Assembly (NCBI GenBank): GCA_014804185.1
Contig: JAAVAG010000126.1
Location: 1-6,204 of the forward strand
From: Lachnospiraceae bacterium
GTDB lineage: Bacteria > Bacillota > Clostridia > Lachnospirales > Lachnospiraceae
Length of the DNA stretch: 6,204 nt
Direction of reading: 5' to 3'
Of the stretch, positions 1-5,521 are shown piece by piece. Numbering within the stretch: position 1 is the first letter of the stretch; every line of letters begins with the position of its first letter. Made by a program: the position numbers and the translations under genes. Under the pieces are notes generated by a model. That model did no database searches, was not told where the DNA came from, and was given only the letters and a program-made list of their open reading frames with translations.

Positions 1-631
1 CGCTTGTCAGGTTGGAAGAGAGGATTTCCTCAGGAATCTGCCTGCCCTTAAAATAGAATTTCCTGTCGTAGTCATTGATCTCCCGCAGGACTTTGCAGGG
101 ATTTCCCACCGCTACCACATTTGCCGGGATATCCTTTGTCACGATGCTGCCAGCGCCGATCACGGTATTGTCTCCTATGGTAACGCCGGGAAGAATCACC
201 GCGCCGGCGCCGATCCAGCAGTTCCTGCCGATGTGGACAGGCATATTATATTGATAGATCTGTTCCCGCAGCTGGGGCAGGATGGGATGTCCGGCGGTGG
301 CGACGGTTACATTCGGACCGAACATTGTATAGTCGCCGACATAAATATGTGTGTCATCCACACAGGTAAGGTGATAATTTGCATATACCATTTTTCCGAA
401 ATGGCAGTGGTGTCCGCCGAAGTTTGCATAGAACGGCGCTTCGATATAGACGCCCTCGCCGCAGTCGGCCAGCATGCGCCGGAGCAGATCGGCTCTTTTC
501 TGAGCCTCCGACGGTTTTGTTTGATTGTACTCGCACAGCAGGTCCTGGTAAACGACCTGTTCCCGCATGATTTCCGCATCCCCGGGAAGATAAAGATCCC
601 CGGTGTGCATTTTTGATTTCATATCGCTCAT
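1..631 (-). CDS. Sugar O-acetyltransferase, LacA/Maa family (C-terminal end cut by window edge)
   Basis: This cytoplasmic enzyme probably moves an acetyl group from acetyl-CoA to a sugar hydroxyl, as in galactoside (LacA) or maltose (Maa) acetyltransferases. Reading leftward from the ATG at 631 gives 210 open codons and no stop; family members have about 185-205 residues, so little is missing. Residues 8-60 look like the N-terminal maltose-acetyltransferase helical domain. From about 65 on there are left-handed beta-helix hexapeptide repeats. Motifs that line up residue for residue with E. coli LacA, from memory, include VDD (91-93), TAGHP with the likely catalytic His115, CWIG (Trp139), PGVTIGDN and GAGSIVTKDIP (159-169). 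The start at 631 matches the length of LacA; ATGs at 622 and 610 are alternatives. The ribosome site is not strong: AAGG lies 10 bases upstream and GGAGAGG 17 bases upstream. The gene is divergent from rsmF. The substrate cannot be told from sequence, so no symbol is given. Confidence 0.93.
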   Translation of the reverse strand, partial: MSDMKSKMHTGDLYLPGDAEIMREQVVYQDLLCEYNQTKPSEAQKRADLLRRMLADCGEGVYIEAPFYANFGGHHCHFGKMVYANYHLTCVDDTHIYVGDYTMFGPNVTVATAGHPILPQLREQIYQYNMPVHIGRNCWIGAGAVILPGVTIGDNTVIGAGSIVTKDIPANVVAVGNPCKVLREINDYDRKFYFKGRQIPEEILSSNLTS

Positions 632-655
632 TTTTATTTAACCTTACGCCTCTCC

Positions 656-671
656 GCCCGCACCCGCGGGC
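656..671 (-). other. GC-only stem-loop in the acetyltransferase leader
   Basis: GCCCGC (656-661) and GCGGGC (666-671) are perfect inverted repeats around a 4-base loop. In the leftward mRNA the stem lies between the predicted start point and the GGAGAGG sequence, which follows it directly. Read rightward, the stem is followed by a T-rich run (672-692), which resembles an intrinsic terminator for antisense transcripts. The arms are certain; the function is inferred. Confidence 0.5.
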
Positions 672-692
672 ATTCTTTTATTTTCTTTTTTT

Positions 693-721
693 ACAATACC
701 ACCTTTGAAGCGGATTGTCAC
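693..721 (-). promoter_or_regulatory. Housekeeping-type promoter for the acetyltransferase gene
   Basis: On the minus strand GTGACA (716-721) and TATTGT (693-698) are separated by exactly 17 bases, giving 5/6 and 4/6 matches to the sigma-A boxes. Transcription would start near 686 and leave a leader of about 55 bases. The spacing and placement support it; the -10 is only moderate. Confidence 0.5.
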
Positions 722-747
722 GCAAAAAGCAGGTTGGCAGGGGCCCG

Positions 748-778
748 CGCACAGTTCAAAAATCATTTCACCTGTGCG
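748..778. repeat. Inverted repeat CGCACAG / CTGTGCG in the divergent intergenic region
   Basis: CGCACAG at 748-754 is the exact reverse complement of CTGTGCG at 772-778, with 17 bases between them. The right arm extends to CTGTGCGGTTG (772-782), an 11-mer that recurs at 3988-3998. It lies upstream of both divergent promoters, so it could be an operator, but there is no direct support for that. Confidence 0.4.
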
Positions 779-813
779 GTTGCAATCATTCCATGGCCGA
801 ACTGTTACTGACG

Positions 814-842
814 TTGCGAAATTCTGACAGATCATGTATAAT
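814..842 (+). promoter_or_regulatory. Sigma-A promoter for rsmF
   Basis: TTGCGA (814-819) and a perfect TATAAT (837-842) are separated by 17 bases. Transcription would start near 849, giving a leader of about 22 bases before the ATG at 871. This also argues against any start codon upstream of 849. Confidence 0.75.
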
Positions 843-858
843 AACAACAAAAGCAACC

Positions 859-863
859 GGGGG
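859..863 (+). promoter_or_regulatory. Ribosome binding site that fixes the rsmF start
   Basis: The run of five G followed by T resembles GGAGGT and ends 7 bases before the ATG at 871. It supports that start over the in-frame TTG at 715, which lies upstream of the predicted promoter. Confidence 0.55.
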
Positions 864-870
864 TACGACA

Positions 871-2316
871 ATGCTGCCTGAATTGTTTCTGGAGCGCATG
901 AAAGAAATGCTGGGAGAGGAATATCCGGCATTTTTGCAGAGCCTGGATGGAGAAAACTACCGCGCCCTGCATCTGAATATGAGAAAAGCGGACATTGACA
1001 AATTTCAAAGAGAAAGTCCCTTTGCACTGCGTGCGGTTCCGTGGGCCGACGGAGGATTTTATTATGAGGAATCCGACCAGCCCGGCAGACATCCGCTGCA
1101 TGCGGCAGGCGTATATTATATTCAGGAACCGTCGGCGATGGCGCCGGTTCCTTTCCTGGAGGCGCGTCCGGGGGAGCGGATTCTGGATCTGTGCGCGGCT
1201 CCGGGCGGCAAGACGATTCAGATTGCCGATGCCATGAAAGGCAGGGGCATTCTTGTCAGCAATGAGATGCATCCCGCCAGAGCCAGGATTCTGTCGGAAA
1301 ACGTGGAGCGGATGGGAGTGGCCAACGCCATTGTGACCAACGAGACGCCGGAGAGGCTGGCGGGGGAGTTTCCGGGATATTTTGACCGTATTTTAGTGGA
1401 TGCGCCCTGCTCCGGGGAAGGGATGTTTCGGAAAAACGATGCGGCATGCGCGCAGTGGAGCCCGGAAAATGTGGATATGTGCGCGGAAAGACAGGATCAG
1501 ATTCTTTCCTGCGCGGCCATGATGCTGCGGCCCGGCGGCAGGCTGGTTTATTCTACCTGCACCTTTGCGCCTCAGGAGGATGAGGGGACGGTGAGCCGGT
1601 TTCTGCATCTGCATCCTGAGTTTGAGATCCGCAGGGCAGAGCGTCCTGAGGGCTTTGTGGGAGGAGAGGGACGATGGACCGCCGATCCGGCTCCCGGAAT
1701 AGAGCACACAATGCGCCTGATGCCCCACAGACTGCAGGGGGAAGGGCATTATCTGGCGGTGCTGGAGAAAAAAGGGGAGCAGGGAACGCCCAGAGGCAGT
1801 ACCGGCGGACTGCAAAGCGGCATTCCGAAAAAGGAATACGCCGAATTTCTGGCGTTTCAAAGGGAATATCTGAACGGGGAAAACAGGGAGGGCATTTTTC
1901 TGCGGTTTGGAGAACAGCTTTATCTGGGACCTGCGGATATGCCGTCCCTGCGGGGAATCAAAACGCTGCGCTGCGGCCTGCATCTGGGGACACTGAAAAA
2001 GAACCGGTTTGAGCCGTCCCATGCGCTGGCGCTGGCACTCTCTCCCGGAGAAGCCAGGCAATTTATAGATCTGTCTTTCGACAGCGGGAGAGCGGGACGA
2101 TATATATATGGAGAAACGATCAGCGCCCGGACGGATGGGCCTGTGAGAGTGAACCGGGCGGGCATGAACGGACAGACAAAAAGCGAAGGGGAGAAACCGG
2201 CGGAAGATCCGAGAGGCTGGTGTCTGGTGTGTGTGGACGGTTACAGCCTGGGCTGGGGGAAGATCACGGGAGAAGTGATTAAGAATCATTATCCCAAGGG
2301 ACTCAGAAAAGGCTGA
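871..2316 (+). CDS. rsmF: RsmF-type 16S rRNA cytosine-C5 methyltransferase (RsmB/NOP family)
   Basis: This is a SAM-dependent RNA m5C methyltransferase; E. coli RsmF modifies C1407 of 16S rRNA and Thermus RsmF modifies several nearby cytosines, so the exact target here is inferred. The product has 481 residues, against about 479 in E. coli. SAM motif I is ILDLCAAPGGKT (104-115). Motif IV is DAPCSGEGMF (177-186) with Cys180, which the family uses for product release. Motif VI is STCTF (228-232) with Cys230, the nucleophile that attacks cytosine. The region from about 319 to 481 looks like the C-terminal PUA-like RNA-binding part, ending in VDGYSLGWGK (455-464) and NHYPKG (472-477). A charged stretch just before the final strands (about 430-447) looks like a variable loop. 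The promoter at 814-842 and the G-rich site at 859 support the start. The next gene begins 17 bases after the stop, so they are probably co-transcribed. Confidence 0.93.
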   Translation: MLPELFLERMKEMLGEEYPAFLQSLDGENYRALHLNMRKADIDKFQRESPFALRAVPWADGGFYYEESDQPGRHPLHAAGVYYIQEPSAMAPVPFLEARPGERILDLCAAPGGKTIQIADAMKGRGILVSNEMHPARARILSENVERMGVANAIVTNETPERLAGEFPGYFDRILVDAPCSGEGMFRKNDAACAQWSPENVDMCAERQDQILSCAAMMLRPGGRLVYSTCTFAPQEDEGTVSRFLHLHPEFEIRRAERPEGFVGGEGRWTADPAPGIEHTMRLMPHRLQGEGHYLAVLEKKGEQGTPRGSTGGLQSGIPKKEYAEFLAFQREYLNGENREGIFLRFGEQLYLGPADMPSLRGIKTLRCGLHLGTLKKNRFEPSHALALALSPGEARQFIDLSFDSGRAGRYIYGETISARTDGPVRVNRAGMNGQTKSEGEKPAEDPRGWCLVCVDGYSLGWGKITGEVIKNHYPKGLRKG

Positions 2317-2321
2317 CACAT

Positions 2322-2328
2322 GGAGGTG
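2322..2328 (+). promoter_or_regulatory. Strong ribosome binding site for the transglutaminase gene
   Basis: GGAGGTG, close to a perfect Shine-Dalgarno sequence, sits 5 bases before the ATG at 2334. It lies in the 17-base gap after rsmF, so the two genes are translated separately but probably from one mRNA. Confidence 0.8.
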
Positions 2329-2333
2329 AATTT

Positions 2334-3971
2334 ATGAAAATTCTGAAGAGGATTGCATTTATCATAGTCGGACTGTTTGGCGCATTGTGCATTTTTGTTC
2401 TGGTGTGTGCCTTTAATCCGGCGCTCACACAGCGGCTTACGCAGCTTGTCAGCGCGATGAGTGAGGATGATCCGCCGGAAGAGGACGCCCAGCGGCCCGG
2501 CAGTGAGGGAGAACCGGCGGAACCGTCTGACGATGGGGATGGCGAGGACGGCAGCGGGGATGCGCCGGGGGAAAACGGCAGCGGCCCGGCGGCGGTGATC
2601 CGGGATATTCCTCCTGTGATTGAGGAGGGGTACAGTGAAACCGGCGTCCGCAATCCTTACGGGGAGAGCGCGCGGTATCAGACGCCTGCGTCGGAGGTAA
2701 GCGTACCTCAAAAGGTGGCCGGCAAGACGGGATATATCCCTGTGGCCGAGATCGCTGGCGGCAGTCAGGGAAACGGTGCGGAGACCGCGCAGCCGGACTA
2801 TGGCCACACGGGGGAAAACCTGACCTTTGATACGGACTTTTATCCCTATTACGGCATGCTCAGCGAGGCGCTGCAGCGCGTATACCGGCAGGTCTATGCC
2901 AATGCCCAGGCGCTGAACCAGGTTTTTACGCCGCTGGAGAGCCTGACGCAGCAGCAGATGCTGAATGTCATGGAGGCGGTTTACAACGATCATCCGGAAC
3001 TTTTCTGGCTGGAGACGGCATATGCCTGTACATACGGCGCAAACGGCGGGTGTGTGGAAATTTCCCTGCAGTTTAATCAGACGGCGGGGCGGATGTCGGA
3101 GAGCGGCAGAGATTTTACTTCCGCGGCCAATGAGATTATTGCCGGGGCCATCAATTACACGACGGATTTTGAAAAGGAGAGATATGTGCATGACGCCCTG
3201 CTGGGGCGCGTGGAGTATCAATTGGGCGCCAGGATGAATCAGAGCGCCTACAGCGCGCTGGTAAACAGGCAGACCGTGTGTGCGGGATATGCCCGGGCTT
3301 TTCAATATATCATGCAGCAGCTGAATATTCCCTGTTATTACTGCACCGGTTACGCGGGAGAGAATCACGCCTGGAATATTGTGCGGCTGGACGGCGCGTA
3401 CTATAATGTGGATCTGACCTGGGACGATACCCAGCCGGGCACCTATGACTATTTTAACCGCTCCGACTCGGAGTTTGCCAGGAATCATGTCAGAAAGAGC
3501 CTTTCCGTGTATCTGCCGGCCTGCGGCGGCACAAAGTATCAGAGCGAGACGGCGGGAAAGACGCCCAATACCTGGCAGAGCGGCACGGGAAATGCCACGG
3601 ACAACTCCTCAGGCAGCTCCTCGGGCAGTTCCGGTTCCATCAGCAATCCCGGCACAACGCCGCCGGCGGTCAGCTCGGGGGACGCGCTGACGTACAAGGG
3701 GGAGACATTGACCAGTCTGCAGGCCTATTATGATAATTGCTACAAACAATTGTCCGTGGGCAGCAAGGGAGTGACAGTGCGTTTTGTGAACGTGGTGGAT
3801 CAGAAGACGATGGACGCGATCTACGCCGCGGACAGCGCCGGGGAGTATAATAAAGGATATTTGGACAAAACCGTAAGCGATATGAAAGCGGGCGCGATTT
3901 TGTACAATATTGTCGTCACCCAGACGGAGGACGGAAAATACAGGCTCGACCATACCTGCGAAATTTATTGA
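2334..3971 (+). CDS. Membrane-anchored transglutaminase-like domain protein
   Basis: The 545-residue product is predicted to be anchored by one N-terminal helix with the rest outside the cell. Residues 6-27 form a hydrophobic segment after a KILKR start, with no clear cleavage site. Residues 43-76 are an acidic, Pro/Gly/Ser-rich spacer. From about 117 to 300 there is a mostly helical region typical of clostridial proteins of this type. The transglutaminase/protease core carries a plausible Cys-His-Asp triad: Cys316 in QTVCAGYA, His345 in ENHAWN and Asp360 in YNVDLTWDD. A second Ser/Gly-rich linker (about 424-449) leads to a C-terminal block (450-545) that I do not recognise. This superfamily includes cross-linking enzymes and thiol peptidases; which activity applies, and on what substrate, cannot be read here. 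It follows rsmF closely and probably shares its promoter, although no functional link is evident. No T-tailed terminator follows the stop. Confidence 0.88.
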   Translation: MKILKRIAFIIVGLFGALCIFVLVCAFNPALTQRLTQLVSAMSEDDPPEEDAQRPGSEGEPAEPSDDGDGEDGSGDAPGENGSGPAAVIRDIPPVIEEGYSETGVRNPYGESARYQTPASEVSVPQKVAGKTGYIPVAEIAGGSQGNGAETAQPDYGHTGENLTFDTDFYPYYGMLSEALQRVYRQVYANAQALNQVFTPLESLTQQQMLNVMEAVYNDHPELFWLETAYACTYGANGGCVEISLQFNQTAGRMSESGRDFTSAANEIIAGAINYTTDFEKERYVHDALLGRVEYQLGARMNQSAYSALVNRQTVCAGYARAFQYIMQQLNIPCYYCTGYAGENHAWNIVRLDGAYYNVDLTWDDTQPGTYDYFNRSDSEFARNHVRKSLSVYLPACGGTKYQSETAGKTPNTWQSGTGNATDNSSGSSSGSSGSISNPGTTPPAVSSGDALTYKGETLTSLQAYYDNCYKQLSVGSKGVTVRFVNVVDQKTMDAIYAADSAGEYNKGYLDKTVSDMKAGAILYNIVVTQTEDGKYRLDHTCEIY

Positions 3972-4002
3972 CAGTGCGGTGGGACAACTGTGCGGTTGGA
4001 TA
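3971..4002 (+). repeat. Imperfect 16-base tandem repeat
   Basis: Two adjacent 16-base units, 3971-3986 and 3987-4002, agree at 13 of 16 positions and share the core TGCGGTKGGA. The first base is the last base of the transglutaminase stop codon. The repeat is noncoding and lies about 45 bases upstream of the predicted spoVAD promoter. Confidence 0.5.
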
Positions 4003-4025
4003 ATTCAGGGATCGCAGCCGCACAG
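3988..4025. repeat. Stem-loop upstream of spoVAD
   Basis: CTGTGCGGTTG (3988-3998) pairs with CAGCCGCACAG (4015-4025) as an 11-pair stem with one G-U pair and a 16-base loop. The outer 8 pairs are perfect. No T-run follows on the plus strand (GTAAAAAAAC comes next), nor downstream on the minus strand, so it is not a canonical intrinsic terminator. It could stabilise the 3' end of the upstream mRNA or serve as a protein site. Confidence 0.5.
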
Positions 4026-4044
4026 GTAAAAAAACTTCCATCAA

Positions 4045-4074
4045 GAATATTTTTTTGCAGAGAATCAGATACTA
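4045..4074 (+). promoter_or_regulatory. Candidate sigma-G (forespore) promoter for spoVAD
   Basis: GAATA (4045-4049) fits the sigma-G -35 consensus GHATR. After exactly 18 bases comes GATACTA (4068-4074), which matches the -10 consensus CATNHTA except at its first base. Transcription would start near 4080, about 25 bases before the gene. No sigma-A -35 box lies at the right distance. In Bacillus the spoVA operon is transcribed by sigma-G, which agrees with this reading. The consensus is quoted from memory. Confidence 0.6.
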
Positions 4075-4093
4075 TTCGCAAAAAAAGAAAGCG

Positions 4094-4098
4094 AGTGG
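4094..4098 (+). promoter_or_regulatory. Weak ribosome binding site that favours the second ATG of spoVAD
   Basis: AGTGG, a one-mismatch form of AGGAGG's core, ends 8 bases before the ATG at 4107 but only 2 bases before the in-frame ATG at 4101. Normal spacing therefore favours 4107. Confidence 0.4.
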
Positions 4099-4106
4099 TA
4101 ATGACG

Positions 4107-5120
4107 ATGCAGTTGGGAAAACAGAGCGCCGGTCTGGATGGGCCGGTCTATATAAACAGCAGTGCCTCCATTGTGGGAAAAAAGGAGGGAGAGGGGCCGC
4201 TGGGCCTGCTCTTTGACATGGTGGGGGAGGACGATATGTTCGGGTGCGCATCCTGGGAGGAGGCGGAGAGCAGCCTCCAGAAGGATGCGGTCTACATGGC
4301 GCTGGGCAAGGCCGAAAAAAAACCGGAGGATATGCGTTTTATTTTCGCCGGGGATCTGCTGGGCCAGTCCATCGCCACATCTTTCGGCATTATGAACTAT
4401 GGGATACCGCTTCTGGGCGTATACGGGGCCTGCTCCACATGCGGGGAATCCCTGACGCTGGGGAGCATGGCTGTGGCGGGGGGATTCGCCGATCAGGTGG
4501 TGTGCGTGACTTCCAGCCATTTTGCCAGCGCGGAAAAAGAGTTCCGGTTTCCCCTGGGATATGGGAACCAGAGGCCGCTGTCCGCCACATGGACGGTGAC
4601 GGGAAGCGGAGCTTTTGTTCTGGGAAAAGAAAAAGAGCAGAAAGCCAGGGCGCGGATTACGGGACTTACGGTAGGAAAGATTGTGGACTATGGACTGAAA
4701 GATTCCATGAACATGGGGGCGTGTATGGCGCCTGCCGCCGCGTCCACCATCGGGCAGCATCTGGAGGATTTCGGCTGTCAGCCGGAGGAATATGACAAGA
4801 TTATCACAGGGGATCTGGGAAGCGTGGGACAGACCGTACTTCTGGATCTGCTGCGGGAAAAGGGATATGATATTGCAGACCGGCATATGGACTGCGGCAT
4901 GGAGATTTATGACGCCGAGAGCCAGGATACCCACGCCGGGGGATCGGGCTGCGGCTGTAGCGCGGTAACGCTCTCCGCCTATATTCTGAAGCAGCTGGAG
5001 GAGAAAAACTGGAAAAAAGTGCTCTTTGTACCTACCGGCGCGCTGCTGAGCAAAACAAGTTTTAACGAGGGACAGACAGTTCCCGGCATCGCCCACGGGG
5101 TAGTGCTGGAAAGCCCGTGA
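4107..5120 (+). CDS. spoVAD: Stage V sporulation protein AD (SpoVAD)
   Basis: SpoVAD is a thiolase-fold protein that binds dipicolinic acid (DPA) and works with SpoVAC and SpoVAE in moving DPA into the forespore and out during germination. The 337-residue product is almost the same length as B. subtilis SpoVAD (338) and is collinear with it: LGKQ near the start, GPLG/FD (30-37), AGDLLGQ (81-87), YGACST (106-111), VTSSH (134-138), TVTGSGA (163-169), DYGLKDSMNMG (194-204), MAPAAA (207-212), ITGDLGSVG (233-241), DCGMEIY (262-268), HAGGSGCGCSA (276-286), TGALLS (310-315) and IAHGVV (328-333). Cys109 and Asp262 correspond to residues I recall as needed for DPA binding. The start at 4107 gives MQLGKQ, matching the Bacillus N-terminus; 4101 would add two residues. 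It has its own sigma-G-like promoter. Unusually, spoVAC and spoVAE are not adjacent, so it may be a separate or second copy. Confidence 0.95.
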   Translation: MQLGKQSAGLDGPVYINSSASIVGKKEGEGPLGLLFDMVGEDDMFGCASWEEAESSLQKDAVYMALGKAEKKPEDMRFIFAGDLLGQSIATSFGIMNYGIPLLGVYGACSTCGESLTLGSMAVAGGFADQVVCVTSSHFASAEKEFRFPLGYGNQRPLSATWTVTGSGAFVLGKEKEQKARARITGLTVGKIVDYGLKDSMNMGACMAPAAASTIGQHLEDFGCQPEEYDKIITGDLGSVGQTVLLDLLREKGYDIADRHMDCGMEIYDAESQDTHAGGSGCGCSAVTLSAYILKQLEEKNWKKVLFVPTGALLSKTSFNEGQTVPGIAHGVVLESP

Positions 5121-5142
5121 CAGGCCTGAACTGGAGAGACGG

Positions 5143-5159
5143 TTCTGCGTTTCGCGGAA
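5143..5159. other. Small hairpin after spoVAD
   Basis: TTCTGCG (5143-5149) pairs with CGCGGAA (5153-5159) across a TTT loop, with one G-U pair. No T-run follows, so it is at best a weak or noncanonical transcript end for spoVAD. Confidence 0.35.
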
Positions 5160-5161
5160 TG

Positions 5162-5171
5162 GGCACGTGCC
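5162..5171. promoter_or_regulatory. Perfect 10-base palindrome GGCACGTGCC (possible operator)
   Basis: This self-complementary decamer lies 11 bases upstream of the -35 box at 5183, where a regulator could bind. The sequence is certain; its role is conjecture. Confidence 0.35.
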
Positions 5172-5182
5172 GGATAACCACA

Positions 5183-5211
5183 TTGCAGTTTGGATAGAGA
5201 CATGATATACT
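5183..5211 (+). promoter_or_regulatory. Sigma-A promoter with extended -10 for the last three genes
   Basis: TTGCAG (5183-5188) is separated by 17 bases from TATACT (5206-5211), which is preceded by TG plus one base at 5203-5205, the extended -10 element. Transcription would start near 5218, 37 bases before the small CDS. The three genes that follow have gaps of 30 and 19 bases and no evident terminator, so this promoter probably serves all of them. Confidence 0.7.
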
Positions 5212-5254
5212 GTAGCTGCGCTTGACAAAAAATCATGCGGCGGGGAGGGCGGCT

Positions 5255-5491
5255 ATGACGCGCAAGATGGAATTTAAAATGGAACGCCCGGGGCTTTTGG
5301 AGGTAGGGGACAGGGTCACCGTGACAGAGGGGATCCTGCCCAGTAATTACTACTACACGATTGATCCGGCGCTTGCCATGTCCGGAAATTTTCCCTTTCG
5401 GGAGAGGATGCTGGCAAGAGAGGGCGTGGTCACGGGTATTGTGGAGAATGAACGCGGTTACTATGTGACCGCGGAATTTGAGGAACCCTGA
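5255..5491 (+). CDS. Uncharacterised 78-residue soluble protein
   Basis: I do not recognise this protein. It has no signal peptide, membrane segment or metal-binding Cys pattern. From residue 12 on it reads as a compact, mainly beta protein: PGLLEVGDRVTVTEG, then SNYYYTIDPALAMSGNFPF, then REGVVTGIVENERGYYVTAEFEE. The VGDRV opening and the VVTGIV/YYVTAEF strands recall small SH3-like barrels such as KOW or PUA-like folds, but that is only an impression. The ATG at 5255 is preceded by GGGGAGGGC (5242-5250) at normal spacing, which favours it over the in-frame TTG at 5222. It is the first gene of a likely operon with ridA (30-base gap) and the kinase. The strong ribosome site, the promoter and codon use like its neighbours make it very likely a real gene. 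Confidence 0.8.
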   Translation: MTRKMEFKMERPGLLEVGDRVTVTEGILPSNYYYTIDPALAMSGNFPFRERMLAREGVVTGIVENERGYYVTAEFEEP

Positions 5492-5507
5492 CATAAGGGA
5501 GAGCAAA

Positions 5508-5514
5508 AAGGAGG
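5508..5514 (+). promoter_or_regulatory. Strong ribosome binding site for ridA
   Basis: AAGGAGG ends 7 bases before the ATG at 5522 and fixes that start clearly. Confidence 0.8.
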
Positions 5515-5521
5515 AGAGAGT

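Noticed and set aside
233..616. Plus-strand open frame of 127 codons across the acetyltransferase gene
   Set aside because: The minus strand encodes a near-complete LacA-type protein with hexapeptide repeats over the same bases.
715..870. Upstream TTG start (715) giving rsmF 52 extra residues
   Set aside because: It lies upstream of the TTGCGA/TATAAT promoter, the added residues are not family-like, and the ATG at 871 has a G-rich ribosome site and gives the normal length.
1393..2319. Open frame of 308 codons on the minus strand opposite rsmF
   Set aside because: Antisense to conserved RsmF motifs and without a family match of its own.
2289..3488. Long open frame (399 codons) on the minus strand opposite the transglutaminase gene
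   Set aside because: Arg/Ile-rich shadow frame with no recognisable domain, overlapping a gene that has a catalytic triad and a strong ribosome site.
3988..4025. Rho-independent terminator for the transglutaminase gene
   Set aside because: The stem is good, but it is followed by an A-run rather than a T-run on the plus strand.
3990..4106. Earlier non-ATG or ATG (4101) starts for spoVAD
   Set aside because: The upstream frame runs through the stem-loop and sigma-G-like promoter; 4101 is too close to the AGTGG site, while 4107 gives the Bacillus-like N-terminus.
5222..5227. Perfect TTGACA as a -35 box
   Set aside because: No -10-like sequence occurs 16-18 bases downstream, where the ribosome site of the small gene lies instead.
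4065..5228. Long open frame (387 codons) on the minus strand opposite spoVAD
   Set aside because: It lies antisense to a clearly recognisable SpoVAD, has no family signature, and is rich in His/Arg/Pro/Ser as expected for a shadow frame in GC-rich DNA.
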